A DNA stretch of 64,000 nucleotides from Luteimonas mephitis DSM 12574 (GCF_000422305.1 NZ_AULN01000014.1:248001-312000), one strand, 5' to 3'; counted from the stretch's first letter, positions 38,468 through 48,103 are shown. Numbers and translations are program-made. Notes: a model not told the origin generated them from the sequence alone.

Positions 38468-41400
38468 ATGCACAAGCGCGACTTGGTGGTGGCCGCGGCC
38501 GTAGCAAAATGGATTTTCGTGCTGATGCTTGCGATCGGGCTGGTGGCCTGCAAGCGCAGCCCGCACGGGCAGCTGCCGGAAGTCAGCGGCGAGCCGGTCA
38601 AGGCCGAGCGCGCCAAGGTCGAGGGCTTCGTGCTGCTGCGCGCCTACCCGGACCAGGGCCGCGACTCGCTGGCCATCGCACTGGAGTTCTCGCAGCCGCT
38701 GGTCGGCACCCAGGATTTCGACAAGCTGCTGACGTTCGCCGAGCCGGTGGGCGACAAGAGCAGCTGGTCGCTCGCCGACGACGGCAAGACCCTGCGGTTC
38801 CCGTTCGTCGAGGCCAACAAGAACTACACGCTGCGCATCTCGGGCGCACTCACTGCCGCGGACGGCAGCAAGCTCGGCAAGGACATCGAGCAGAAGGTGT
38901 TCACCGGCGAACTCGATCCCGCCGTGGGCTTCGCCTCGCAGGGCAGCGTGCTGCCGGCGAAGGAGTCGCGCGGGCTGCCGGTGGTGTCGGTCAACGTCGA
39001 CGAGGTCGACGTCGAGTTCCTCCGCGTGGAAGAGAAGTCGCTGGCGCAGTTCTTCAGCGAATACCAGCGCGGCGGGCGCCGCGGCAGCTGGGAACTGGAG
39101 CGCGACTACAACGGGCACGTGCCGCTGTCGAAGTTGGCCAGGTCGGTCTACGTGAACCGCTTCGTGCTCGGCGGCAAGCGCAACGAACGCGCGCTGACCT
39201 ACCTGCCGGTGCAGAACATCCCGGAGCTACAGGAGCCGGGCCTGTACTTCGCGGTGATGAAGCGATCGGGCCAGTTCCAGGACCAGTTCGAGACCGCGTT
39301 CTTCACCGTCAGCGACATCGGCCTGCATGCGCGCGCCTACAAGGACAAGCTGTACGTGCATACCGCGTCGCTGCGCGATGGCGGCTCGGTCGGCGGCGTC
39401 GAGCTGCGCATCCTCGACCCGCAGGGCGATACGTTCCTCAAGGGCGAGACCGACGGCAACGGCAACGCGCTGCTGAACTACAAGCTGCAGTCCGGCCACG
39501 TGCTGGTCGCGCGGCGCGGCAGCGACATCTCGCTGCTGCCGTTCAACCAGCCGGCGCTGGACCTTTCCGAGTTCGCGGTCGCCGGCCGCGAGTCCGCGTG
39601 GTTCGACGTGTTCGCCTGGTCCGGCCGCGACCTGTACCGGCCCGGCGAGACGGTGCGCGTGTCGGCGCTGTTCCGCGACAACGACGGCAAGCCGGTCGCG
39701 GCGAAGGGCAAGGCTGCGCAACCCCTGTTCGTCCGGCTCAAGCAGCCTGACGGAAAGACCTTCCTCGACAGCCGCATCGAGGCCGGCGAGCTGGGCTACT
39801 TCAAGTTCGAGAAAACCATCCCGGTGGACGCGCCGACCGGGCGCTGGCGGGTGGAATTCCGCACCGATCCCGCGAGCGCGGAAGCGGTCGAGGGCATGAC
39901 GCTGCGGATCGAGGAATTCCTGCCCGAACGGATGAAGCTCGACCTGGCCACCGCCGACGCCGCCCTCAAGCCGGGCCAGCCGTTCCGGCTGGAAGCCACC
40001 GGCGCCTACCTGTACGGTGCGCCGGCCGCGGACAACCGCTTCAGCGCCAGGCTTGCGGTGGCGGTGGAGCAGCACCCGCTCGAGCAGCTGCCCGGCTACT
40101 TCTTCGGCGACCCGACGGTCGAATTGCCGAGGGAAGCGAAGGACGTCATCGACGCCAAGCTCGATGCCAGGGGCAGGCTCGCGCAGGACATCCCGCTGCC
40201 CGACGAGGTCAAGCCGGTCACGCCGGTGGCGGTGGTGGTCTCGGGCAGCCTGTACGAAACCGGCGGCCGCAGCGTCAATCGTTCGCTCAAGCGGGTGATG
40301 TGGCCGGCCGAGGCATTGGTCGGCGTGCGCCCGCTGTTCAATGACGAGGACGGCGCCGACAGCAACGGCAATGCCGGCTTCGAACTGGTGCGCGTGGGCA
40401 GCGACGGCAAGCCGCGCCCGGGCAAGGGCCTGAAGGTCACGCTGGTGCGCGAGCACCGCGACTACCACTGGAACTACGACGAGGACGACGGCTGGGACTA
40501 TGACTTCACCCGCCGCTTCGAGAACGTCGAAACCAAGACGATCGATTCCGCGGCAACCGCCGTGCGCCTGGACTTCCCGGTGGAGTGGGGCGAGTACCGC
40601 GTCGACGTGCTTGACCCTGCGACCGGCCTGACCATGCGCTACCCGTTCCGCGCCGGCTGGAGCTGGAACGACGACAACCGCGGGCTGGACGCGCGCCCCG
40701 ACAAGGTCAAGCTGTCGCTGGACAAGACCGGTTACAAGGCCGGCGACACGCTCAAGGTCACGATCACGCCGCCGCATGCCGGCAAGGGCGTGCTGCTGGT
40801 CGAAAGCGACAAGCTGCTGTACGTGCAGGACATCGAAGTCAAGGCCGGCGACATCAAGGGCGGCGGCGGCACGTTCGCGATCCCGGTGACCAAGGACTGG
40901 GAGCGGCACGATGTCTATGTCACCGCGCTGGTGTTCCGCGGCGGCAGCGTGCCCAGCAAGATCACGCCGGCGCGCGCGGTCGGCGTGGCCTGGGTGCCGA
41001 TGGACCGCAAGGCGCGCCGCGTCGCGGTCGGGCTGAAGGCGCCGGAACGGATGCGGCCGGAGCAGCCGATGCGGGTGATCGTGAGCGTGCCCGAACTCGC
41101 CGGGCAGCAGGCCTACGCGACGGTGTCCGCCGTCGACGTCGGCATCCTCAACATCACCCGCTTCCCGGTGCCCGACGCCAACAAGCACTTCTTCGCGCAG
41201 CGGCGCCTGGGCGTTGACGCCTATGACCTGTACGGCCGCGTGATCGAGAGCTTCGAGGGTGGAATGGCGAAGCTGCGCTTCGGCGGCGACATGGCGCTGG
41301 CGGCACTGCCGCAGGCGCGGCGGCCGACGGCACGCGTGCAGACGGTGGACCTGTTCGCCGGCCCGGTGAAGCTCGATGCCAGGGGCAACGCGCGCATCGA

Positions 41401-43408
41401 CCTGCCGGTGCCGGACTTCAACGGCACCCTGCGGGTCTCGGCGCTGGTGTTCTCGGCCGACCGCTACGGAAACCGCGACGTCGAAACCGTGGTGCGCGCG
41501 CCAATCGTCGCCGAGGCCAGCCTGCCGCGCGTGCTTGCGCCCGGCGACAGCAGCACGATCACCCTCGACCTGACCAACTTCACCGGCAAGGCGGGCGACT
41601 TCAAGGTGCGCGTGGACGGCATCGGCCCGGTATCGATCGGCGACAACGCGCGCGACGCGAAGATCGCGGTGGAGGGCAAGTCGACGCTGAGCTTCCCGTT
41701 GACCGCGAAGGAGGGCTACAGCACCGCCAACGTGCGCGTGCGGGTCGAGGGCAACGGCTTCAAGGTCGACCGGCGCTACGACCTGCCGGTGCGCCCGGCC
41801 TGGCCGAGCGTGCTGCGCGCGCGGACCCAGGTGCTGGACCAGCTGGCCGCGGTGTCGCTCGACACCGACTTCGCCAGCGGCCTGATGCCCGGTTCGGTCA
41901 ACGCGCGGATGACGGTCAGCGCGATCCCGCCGATCCCGTTCGCCAGCGCGCTGCAGGGTGCATTGAACTATCCCTATGGATGCGCCGAACAGACCGCCAG
42001 CAAGGGCTACGCCGCACTGGAGCTCGATCCGGAGACGGCGAAGATGCTGGGTGCCACCGGACTGGACGCCGGGAAGCGCCGTGCGCGGATGGAGGGTGCG
42101 CTCGGCCGCCTGGCCTCGATGCAGGTCAGCTCCGGGCATTTCTCGATGTGGGGTGACGACAGCTACGTCAGCCCCAACCTGACGCCGTACATCGTCGAGT
42201 TCCTGCTCGATGCCCGCGAAGGCGGCTTCCAGGTGCCGGACAACGTGCTGCAGAAGGCGCTGCAGCGGCTCAACGAGGACCTGCTGGCCGGCGGCAACGA
42301 GTTCTATGGCCGCGACCACCGCTCGCACCTGAAGTTCGCCTACCAGGCGCACGCCGGCTACGTGCTGGCGCGGGTCAACCGCGCACCGCTCGGCACGCTG
42401 CGCGCCCTGTACGACAACGACCGCAAGAAGACGCTGACCGGGCTGCCGCTGGTCCACCTCGGGCTTGCGCTGGCGATGCAGGGCGACAAGACCCGCGGCG
42501 AGAAGGCGATTGCCGAGGGCTTCGCGTTCAAGGGCGACCGCCCCGGCTACCTGGGCGATTACGGCAGCCCGCTGCGCGACATCGCGCTGATGATCGCGCT
42601 GACCCATGAGCGCGGTTACGCCAAGCCGGCGTACGACGCGCGTGCGGTCGACCTGGGCCGCGAGCTGGACGCGCGGCGCAACAGCCGCTGGCTGTACCTG
42701 AGCACCCAGGAGCAGGTGGCGCTGGCGCGGCTGGGCAAGTCGCTGATGGCCGGGCAGGACAAGCGCGTGTCCGGCACCTGGCACGTGGGCGAGACGGAAG
42801 ACGCGGCGGGCGCTGCGAAGATCGTCGGCCGCATGTTCGATTACGACACCCTGGCCCGTGGCGTGCGCTTCGATCCCGAGGGCACGCCGCCGCTGTATGC
42901 GAGCCTGGAAGTCGCCGGCGTGCCGCGCACCGCGCCGGCGCCCGACTTCAGCCAGATCAAGGTCGAGCGCAAGTGGTACGGCACCGACGGCAAGGCGTGG
43001 AAGCCCGGCCCGCTGAAGGAGGGCGAAGCGCTGATCGTCGCGGTCAGCATGACCGCAGACCGTGACATGGCCGATGCGCTGCTCACCGACCTGCTGCCGG
43101 CGGGCCTCGAAGTGGAGAACTTCAACCTCGGCGATGCGAAACAGTGGGCCGACGTGGTGGTCGACGGCATCGAGATCACCGACCGTGCCAGTGCCGCGAA
43201 CGTGGTGCACGAGGAATATCGCGAGGACCGCTACGTGGCCGCCTTGAAACTGGATGCGGGCAACACCGCGCGCGTGTTCTATCTCGTGCGCGCGGTCACG
43301 CCGGGCACGTACACCGTGCCGCCGCCGCTGGTCGAGGACATGTATCGCCCCGAGCTGCGCGGGGTGGGCAAGTCGGTGCCGGCGGACATCACGGTGGTGC
43401 AGCCGTGA
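38468..43408 (+). CDS. Bacterial alpha-2-macroglobulin lipoprotein (thioester type)
   Basis: The 1646-residue protein is a periplasmic protease trap. A hydrophobic N-terminus ending LMLAIGLVAC is a lipobox, so it should be anchored to a membrane. Macroglobulin-like MG domains fill the first 900 residues (for example LSEFAVAGRESAWFDVFAWSGRDLYRPGE). The complement-type thioester motif YPYGCAEQTASK has Cys about 1172 and Gln 1175, so the reactive thioester looks intact. A helical TED domain (YIVEFLLDAREGGFQVP) and receptor-like end follow (LLPAGLEVEN). ATG 38468 is preferred; upstream codons are non-coding. As in E. coli yfhM, pbpC follows, a linkage suggesting defence of cell wall after protease attack. 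Confidence 0.92.
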   Translation: MHKRDLVVAAAVAKWIFVLMLAIGLVACKRSPHGQLPEVSGEPVKAERAKVEGFVLLRAYPDQGRDSLAIALEFSQPLVGTQDFDKLLTFAEPVGDKSSWSLADDGKTLRFPFVEANKNYTLRISGALTAADGSKLGKDIEQKVFTGELDPAVGFASQGSVLPAKESRGLPVVSVNVDEVDVEFLRVEEKSLAQFFSEYQRGGRRGSWELERDYNGHVPLSKLARSVYVNRFVLGGKRNERALTYLPVQNIPELQEPGLYFAVMKRSGQFQDQFETAFFTVSDIGLHARAYKDKLYVHTASLRDGGSVGGVELRILDPQGDTFLKGETDGNGNALLNYKLQSGHVLVARRGSDISLLPFNQPALDLSEFAVAGRESAWFDVFAWSGRDLYRPGETVRVSALFRDNDGKPVAAKGKAAQPLFVRLKQPDGKTFLDSRIEAGELGYFKFEKTIPVDAPTGRWRVEFRTDPASAEAVEGMTLRIEEFLPERMKLDLATADAALKPGQPFRLEATGAYLYGAPAADNRFSARLAVAVEQHPLEQLPGYFFGDPTVELPREAKDVIDAKLDARGRLAQDIPLPDEVKPVTPVAVVVSGSLYETGGRSVNRSLKRVMWPAEALVGVRPLFNDEDGADSNGNAGFELVRVGSDGKPRPGKGLKVTLVREHRDYHWNYDEDDGWDYDFTRRFENVETKTIDSAATAVRLDFPVEWGEYRVDVLDPATGLTMRYPFRAGWSWNDDNRGLDARPDKVKLSLDKTGYKAGDTLKVTITPPHAGKGVLLVESDKLLYVQDIEVKAGDIKGGGGTFAIPVTKDWERHDVYVTALVFRGGSVPSKITPARAVGVAWVPMDRKARRVAVGLKAPERMRPEQPMRVIVSVPELAGQQAYATVSAVDVGILNITRFPVPDANKHFFAQRRLGVDAYDLYGRVIESFEGGMAKLRFGGDMALAALPQARRPTARVQTVDLFAGPVKLDARGNARIDLPVPDFNGTLRVSALVFSADRYGNRDVETVVRAPIVAEASLPRVLAPGDSSTITLDLTNFTGKAGDFKVRVDGIGPVSIGDNARDAKIAVEGKSTLSFPLTAKEGYSTANVRVRVEGNGFKVDRRYDLPVRPAWPSVLRARTQVLDQLAAVSLDTDFASGLMPGSVNARMTVSAIPPIPFASALQGALNYPYGCAEQTASKGYAALELDPETAKMLGATGLDAGKRRARMEGALGRLASMQVSSGHFSMWGDDSYVSPNLTPYIVEFLLDAREGGFQVPDNVLQKALQRLNEDLLAGGNEFYGRDHRSHLKFAYQAHAGYVLARVNRAPLGTLRALYDNDRKKTLTGLPLVHLGLALAMQGDKTRGEKAIAEGFAFKGDRPGYLGDYGSPLRDIALMIALTHERGYAKPAYDARAVDLGRELDARRNSRWLYLSTQEQVALARLGKSLMAGQDKRVSGTWHVGETEDAAGAAKIVGRMFDYDTLARGVRFDPEGTPPLYASLEVAGVPRTAPAPDFSQIKVERKWYGTDGKAWKPGPLKEGEALIVAVSMTADRDMADALLTDLLPAGLEVENFNLGDAKQWADVVVDGIEITDRASAANVVHEEYREDRYVAALKLDAGNTARVFYLVRAVTPGTYTVPPPLVEDMYRPELRGVGKSVPADITVVQP

Positions 43409-43425
43409 CGTCCGTGATTCCTCCT

Positions 43426-43482
43426 GCCCCCGGAAGACGGTGCCCGAAGCGACCGTCCCCGGGCTGCACCTTGCCCGGGGGC
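43426..43482 (+). repeat. Nested inverted repeats between the macroglobulin and pbpC genes
   Basis: GCCCCCGG at 43426-43433 pairs with CCGGGGGC at 43475-43482, and inside it GACGGT (43436-43441) pairs with ACCGTC (43452-43457). No U-tract follows, so it looks like a structured leader or mRNA-processing element rather than a terminator. Confidence 0.5.
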
Positions 43483-43519
43483 GAATGAGGGCGGGGGCTT
43501 CGCGGATCGAAGAGCTTCC

Positions 43520-45943
43520 ATGGCCCTGAAAGTCCTTTCCCTCGCTCGACGCTTCGCGCCAGCTTCTCCCGATGCGAGAAGCAAAGGCTGGCGTCGTTGC
43601 CTGCCGTGGCTGCGCTGGGGCACGGTGGCGGTGCTGCTGTCGCTGCTGGTCCTCGATTTCGCCTTCCCGCTGCCGCTGCCCGAAAAACGCGACACCAGCA
43701 CGCTGGTCGTCGCGCGCGATGGCACGCCGCTGCGCGCGTTCGCCGATGCCGACGGCGTGTGGCGCTACCCGGTCACGCCGGAGCAGGTCTCGCCGCTGTA
43801 CCTGCAGGTGCTGCTGAACTACGAGGACCGCTGGTTCTGGCGCCATCCCGGCGTCAATCCGGTGTCGCTGCTGCGCGCCGCCCGGCAGTGGCTGCTGCGC
43901 GGACACATCGTGTCAGGCGGGTCGACGTTGACCATGCAGGTCGCGCGCATTCTCGACCGGCCCGCCAACGGCCGGCACCCGCGCACGCCCTGGGTCAAGC
44001 TCAGGCAGATCCTGCGCGCCGTGCAGCTTGAAGCGCACCTGTCCAAGGACGAGATCCTGACCCTGTACCTGGAACGCGCGCCGTTCGGCGGCACCATCGA
44101 GGGCGTGGAAACCGCGAGCCGCGCCTACCTCGGCAAACCGGCCTCGCGCCTGTCGCACGCCGAGGCGGCGTTACTGACGGTGCTGCCGCAGGCGCCGAGC
44201 CGCTGGCGCCCGGACCGGCATCCGGATGACGCGCGCGTGGCCCGCGACAAGGTGCTCGACCGCATGGCCGAGCTCGGCGTCTGGACGCCGGCGCAGGTCC
44301 GTGACGCGAAGATCGAGGCGGTGGTCTCGCGCAGCCTGCAGGTGCCGCTCTCGGCGGCGCTGCTGGCGCAGCGATTGCGCAACGAGACCCCCGCATCGGC
44401 GCGCATCCGCTCGACCCTCGACGCCGCGCTGCAGCGCACCCTTGAAGAGCGCGTCACGGCCTACTTCTCCGACCTTCCGCCGCGCACCTCGGCGGCGCTG
44501 CTGGTCGTCGACAACGCCACCCTGGAAGCGCGTGCGTACGTCGGTTCGGTTGCGTTCGCCGACAAGGACAGGCTCGGCGACGTTGACATGGTGCAGGCAT
44601 GGCGTTCTCCCGGCTCCACGCTCAAGCCGTTCCTGTACGGCATGGCGCTGGACGACGGCCTGGTCCATTCCGAAAGCCTGCTGGTCGACGCGCCGCAGTC
44701 GTTCGACGGCTACCGGCCGGGCAACTTCGACGCGGCATTCAACGGACCGGTCGGCGTGGCCGAGGCGCTGCGGCTGTCGCTCAACATCCCCGCGGTCGAC
44801 CTGCTGGATCGCGTCGGGCCTGCGCGCTTCTCCGCGCGCCTGGACAACGCCGGGATCTCGCTCAGGTATCCGCGCGGGGCCAGGCCCAACCTGTCGATCA
44901 TCCTCGGCGGAACCGGTGCAAGGCTGGAGGACCTGGTGGGCGCCTACGCAGCGCTCAATCGCGACGGCATTGCCGGGCGCGTGCGCTACACGCCTTCCGA
45001 CCCACGCATCGACCGGCGCGTGATGTCGCCGGGCGCGGCGTGGATCGTGCGCACGATGCTGGAAGCCAATCCGCGCCCCGGCGAGCGCGCGGACACGTTC
45101 GATCGACGCGGCCGGCCGCGGGTTGCCTGGAAAACCGGCACCAGCTACGGCTTCCGCGATGCATGGGCGATCGGCGGCACGCGCCGCCATACGGTCGGTG
45201 TCTGGGTGGGGCGGCCCGACGGCACGCCGCTGCCGGGACAGTACGGCGCGGTCACGGCGCTGCCGCTGATGTTCGAGGTCATCGACAGCCTTCCGCGCAC
45301 GCGTGGCGACAATGCGTCGCGACCGCCGCCGCCGAGCGTCGCCGAAACCGAGGTCTGCTGGCCGCTCGGGATCGCGGCCGATGCGCAGCCGCCCGCGCTG
45401 TGCCAGCGACGGATGAAGGCGTGGACGCTGGACGGCGTCGTGCCCACGACTTTCGCCGAGCGCGGTGCGCGGTTGTGGAATGCCGGGCGCGAACGCTTCG
45501 ATGTCGACGTGCAGACCGGCGAGCGGGTGTCGGCGGCTTGTTCGTTGCCACACGAAACACGGAGCATCGAGATCGCGCGCTGGCCCGCGCTGGCGTCGCC
45601 GTGGCTGTCGGCGGCGGAACGGCGAGCGTCACGGCTGCCGCCGCTGGCCGCCGACTGCATGCAGGACGGGCGTGGCGCGGCCGAGGAGCTGCGCATCGAG
45701 GGCATCAACGACCGCGCGACGCTGGCGCGCGCGCCGGGCAGCCAGCACGCGGTGCGGCTGTCGCTGCGTGCGCTGGGGACAGGTTCGCGCGTGCAGTGGC
45801 TGCTGGACGGGCGCCGGATCGGCGAGTCCGAGGGCGCCCGGCCGTTCGCGCATGATTTCGGCGACGCCGGCGAGCACACGTTGACCGCGCTCGCGGAAAG
45901 CGGGGCGTGGGCCAGCCTGCAGTTCCGCGTGCTTCCTCCCTAG
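43520..45943 (+). CDS. pbpC: Penicillin-binding protein 1C (bifunctional)
   Basis: PbpC polymerises glycan strands and carries a penicillin-binding transpeptidase domain. The 807-residue protein has a short cytoplasmic tail and one membrane anchor (WGTVAVLLSLLVLDFAFPL). The GT51 domain contains LLNYEDRWFWRHPGVNP, GGSTLTMQVARI and LYLERAPFGGTIEGVETAS. In the transpeptidase domain the SxxK active site is Ser366 to Lys369 (SPGSTLKPF) and the KTG motif is KTGTSYGFRDAWAIGG. The C-terminal BiPBP_C domain has ESAGARPFAHDF-like beta strands. The ATG at 43520 follows a structured 111-bp gap after the macroglobulin gene. This gene pair is conserved across proteobacteria. Confidence 0.95.
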   Translation: MALKVLSLARRFAPASPDARSKGWRRCLPWLRWGTVAVLLSLLVLDFAFPLPLPEKRDTSTLVVARDGTPLRAFADADGVWRYPVTPEQVSPLYLQVLLNYEDRWFWRHPGVNPVSLLRAARQWLLRGHIVSGGSTLTMQVARILDRPANGRHPRTPWVKLRQILRAVQLEAHLSKDEILTLYLERAPFGGTIEGVETASRAYLGKPASRLSHAEAALLTVLPQAPSRWRPDRHPDDARVARDKVLDRMAELGVWTPAQVRDAKIEAVVSRSLQVPLSAALLAQRLRNETPASARIRSTLDAALQRTLEERVTAYFSDLPPRTSAALLVVDNATLEARAYVGSVAFADKDRLGDVDMVQAWRSPGSTLKPFLYGMALDDGLVHSESLLVDAPQSFDGYRPGNFDAAFNGPVGVAEALRLSLNIPAVDLLDRVGPARFSARLDNAGISLRYPRGARPNLSIILGGTGARLEDLVGAYAALNRDGIAGRVRYTPSDPRIDRRVMSPGAAWIVRTMLEANPRPGERADTFDRRGRPRVAWKTGTSYGFRDAWAIGGTRRHTVGVWVGRPDGTPLPGQYGAVTALPLMFEVIDSLPRTRGDNASRPPPPSVAETEVCWPLGIAADAQPPALCQRRMKAWTLDGVVPTTFAERGARLWNAGRERFDVDVQTGERVSAACSLPHETRSIEIARWPALASPWLSAAERRASRLPPLAADCMQDGRGAAEELRIEGINDRATLARAPGSQHAVRLSLRALGTGSRVQWLLDGRRIGESEGARPFAHDFGDAGEHTLTALAESGAWASLQFRVLPP

Positions 45944-45964
45944 AAACCGTCGGCAGAAGCCCTT

Positions 45965-46073
45965 GCAAGAGCGGCTTCAGCTGCGAGCTTTCGAACCGGG
46001 GAAGGTGGGCGCGCTGCAGCGGATGGCTTTTCGGCGATGGCGCGAAGAGCTCGCGGCTGAAGCCGCTCCTACG
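45965..46073. repeat. Palindromic intergenic repeat after pbpC (GAGCGGCTTCAG family)
   Basis: GCAAGAGCGGCTTCAGCTGCGAGCTTTCG is matched inversely by GAAGAGCTCGCGGCTGAAGCCGCTCCTACG. The arms are separated by about 50 bp. Confidence 0.8.
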
Positions 46074-46184
46074 AAAAGAAAAGCGTGCGATCTCCGACTT
46101 TGCAGGCGGCCGCGCGCGCGCGGCGGGCAACTGCGCGTGCAACCGACGCCGACAGGGCATCTCGTTGTTTCGATTGATTTGACT

Positions 46185-46380
46185 GCGGCCATCCGTGGCG
46201 AAACATCCGGGCTTCGGGTCGCCCGGCCCGGCCGTCCATGGCCGGGCGATCACCAAGGCGCGCGGCAGTGCCCGTTTCCTCGATCAGACATCGCGGCCGT
46301 CCATGGCGAAACATCCGGGCTTCGGATCGTCCGGCCCGGCCATCCATGGCCGGGCGTTCGCCAAGGCGCGCGGCAGTGCC
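46185..46380. repeat. Two 88-bp direct repeats
   Basis: Unit 1 (46185-46272) and unit 2 (46293-46380) both start GCGGCC and end GCGCGGCAGTGCC, differ at only a few positions, and are spaced by 20 bp (period 108). Each contains an internal hairpin of GCCCGGCC paired with GGCCGGGC around a CCATGG-type centre, and the string GGCGAAACATCCGGGCTTCGG. Confidence 0.85.
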
Positions 46381-46396
46381 GCGCAGTCGCCTTGGC

Positions 46397-46966
46397 TCAC
46401 CCCACCCATCCGTCGAGCAGGTCGGAGAACTCGTCCGCATGTTCCTCTTCCTGCGTCAGGATTTCCTCGAGGATGCGCTTGGTCGTGGTGTCGCGGTCGC
46501 CGACGTAGTTGATCATCTCGCGGTAGCTGTCGATTGCGATGCGCTCGGCGATCAGGTTCTCCTTGACCATGTCGCGCAAGTCCTTGCCTTCCTTGTATTC
46601 GGCGTGGGAGCGCGCGGTCAGCGTGTCGGGATTGAGGTCGGGTTCGCCGCCGAGCTGCACGATGCGTTCAGCCAGCTTGCCGGCATGCGCCTGCTCCTGC
46701 TGGGCATGTTCGAGGAACTCGGCCTTGACCGAGTCGGCCAGCATGCCCTTGGCCATGAAGTAGTGGCGGTAGTAGCGCAGCACGCAGACATACTCGGTGG
46801 CGAGCGCGTCGTTGAGCAGGCGGATCACCATCTTGCGGTCGGCGGCATAGCTGTCGGTGATCGCACCGTCTTCGATGTTCTCGCGCGCCCGCGCGCGCAG
46901 GGTGGCGGTGGCGGTGATCGGCGAGGCCGGGCTGGCGGCGGTCTTGTCGGCGGCTTGCTTGGCCAT
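46397..46966 (-). CDS. Ferritin-like / bacterioferritin-family protein
   Basis: The 189-residue protein is a four-helix ferritin-like protein. All expected di-iron ligands can be seen: Glu in LNDALATEYVCVLRYY, Glu and His in EHAQQEQAHAGKL, Glu in ENLIAERIAIDSYREM, and Glu and His in QEEEHADEF. An N-terminal extension of about 35 residues (KTAASPASPITATATLRA) is longer than in classical Bfr (about 158 residues). Iron storage or protection from oxidative damage is likely. ATG 46966 is preceded by CGAGGAGC. It lies next to a peroxiredoxin gene in the same direction, 16 bp apart, consistent with an oxidative-stress pair. Confidence 0.82.
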   Translation of the reverse strand: MAKQAADKTAASPASPITATATLRARARENIEDGAITDSYAADRKMVIRLLNDALATEYVCVLRYYRHYFMAKGMLADSVKAEFLEHAQQEQAHAGKLAERIVQLGGEPDLNPDTLTARSHAEYKEGKDLRDMVKENLIAERIAIDSYREMINYVGDRDTTTKRILEEILTQEEEHADEFSDLLDGWVG

Positions 46967-46982
46967 GGAATGGCTCCTCGGG

Positions 46983-47462
46983 TCAGGAAATCTGGTTGAG
47001 CAGGTATTCGGCCGACGACACGCGGAACTCGCCCGGTGCCTCGACGTTGACGATGCGGACGACGCCGTCCTCGGCGTACAGGGAGAACCGCTTCGCGCGC
47101 ATGCCCATGCCGTAGGCGCTTGCGTCCATCTCCAGCCCGAGTGCACGGGCGAATTCGCCGTTGCCGTCGGCCAGCATCAGCAGGCCTTCCGGCGCGTGCT
47201 GGCTTTGCCCCCAGGCCTGCATCACGAACGGGTCGTTGACCGACATGCACAGCACTTCGATGCCGCGCTTGCGGAACTCGTCGAAGTTCTGGATGAAGCC
47301 GGGCAGGTGTTTCTCCGAGCAGGTGGGCGTGAACGCGCCGGGGACGGCAAACAGCACCACCTTCTTGCCTTCGAACAGGGTGGGGGTATCGATGATCTCG
47401 ACGCCTTCGTCGATGCGCTGGAGCCTTGCTTCTGGAATCGGGTCGCCGGGCTGGATGGGCAT
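46983..47462 (-). CDS. Peroxiredoxin, Prx5-type
   Basis: The 159-residue thioredoxin-fold protein reduces peroxides via a peroxidatic cysteine in VPGAFTPTCSEKHLPGF. Other Prx5 features are VLFAVPGAF, VLCMSVNDPFVMQAWGQ and AKRFSLYAEDGVV. The second Cys in EVLCMS could be resolving or structural; the reductant (glutaredoxin or thioredoxin) is unknown. ATG 47462 is preceded by a purine-rich GGAGGGATC-type site on the minus strand. It is transcribed with the ferritin-like gene and diverges from the Hsp20 gene 144 bp away. Confidence 0.92.
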   Translation of the reverse strand: MPIQPGDPIPEARLQRIDEGVEIIDTPTLFEGKKVVLFAVPGAFTPTCSEKHLPGFIQNFDEFRKRGIEVLCMSVNDPFVMQAWGQSQHAPEGLLMLADGNGEFARALGLEMDASAYGMGMRAKRFSLYAEDGVVRIVNVEAPGEFRVSSAEYLLNQIS

Positions 47463-47606
47463 GGGAGGGATCCTGTTGAAGTGAACGCAGTCTAGCCGCG
47501 GGGAGGAAAGACGGCGTCAAGGCGGGCTTGAAATCCGCCGGCGCGCACCTACGTCGTGGACATCGCGGCGACTGGTGCCGCCCCAGCAATGCAGAGGAAT
47601 CGCAGC

Positions 47607-48014
47607 ATGAACATCGTCCATTACCGCCAGTGGCCCGCCAGGCGCCCGGGCAACGCCATTGCCGATGCCGCCACCCCTTGGCAACCGCAGGTCGACATCC
47701 GCGAGGAAGCGGACCGTTTCGTGATCCGGGCCGACCTGCCGGGCATCGACCCGCAGGACATCGAAGTGCAGATGGACAAGGGCATCCTGTCCATCCAGGG
47801 CGAGCGCAAGGCCGACATCGCCGCAGAGGGCGTTCATTACACGCTCGTCGAGCGTCGCAGCGGAACCTTCCACCGCCGCTTTGCGCTTCCCGACAGCGCC
47901 GACGCCGACGGCATCGTGGCCAGCGGCCGCAACGGCGTGCTCGAGGTCAGCATCCCGAAGAAGCCGGAAACCACGCCGCGCCGGATCCGCGTCGGCACCG
48001 AGACCATGCAATAG
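47607..48014 (+). CDS. Small heat-shock protein, Hsp20 family
   Basis: The 135-residue protein is an ATP-independent chaperone with a full alpha-crystallin domain: WQPQVDIREEADRFVIRADL, GIDPQDIEVQMDKGILSIQG, and the ending GRNGVLEVSIPKKPE with the conserved A/G-x-NGVL motif. ATG 47607 has AGAGGAA ten bases upstream; ATG-initiated extensions from 47556 look non-coding. It is followed 89 bp later by a DnaJ-like CbpA gene, a chaperone pairing common in this group. Confidence 0.93.
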   Translation: MNIVHYRQWPARRPGNAIADAATPWQPQVDIREEADRFVIRADLPGIDPQDIEVQMDKGILSIQGERKADIAAEGVHYTLVERRSGTFHRRFALPDSADADGIVASGRNGVLEVSIPKKPETTPRRIRVGTETMQ

Positions 48015-48103
48015 GCCTTTCACCGCGGTTGTGGGCGGAAGGCGGATAATCCCGGCTCGCGGCGGCAACGTCGCGGGCCGCTTCCGCAGGGGATACCAAC
48101 ACG

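Larger units (their letters stand above)
45944..46396. other. Repeat-rich region without genes, pbpC to ferritin-like gene
   Basis: This 453-bp stretch between convergent gene ends contains a GGAGCGGCTT-family palindrome (45965-46073) and two 88-bp direct repeats (46185-46272, 46293-46380). Short open frames here are composed of the repeats and are not credible genes. Confidence 0.7.

Noticed and set aside
39227-43906. A 1559-codon open frame opposite the macroglobulin gene, and similar long antisense frames opposite the receptor, smc and gyrA
   Set aside because: High-GC coding DNA often leaves long antisense frames open. These translate into His/Arg/Val-rich sequence with no family signatures, whereas the sense frames carry full domain motifs.
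46185-46380. Short genes within the 88-bp repeats
   Set aside because: Open frames there merely read through the repeats and lack start signals or known domains.
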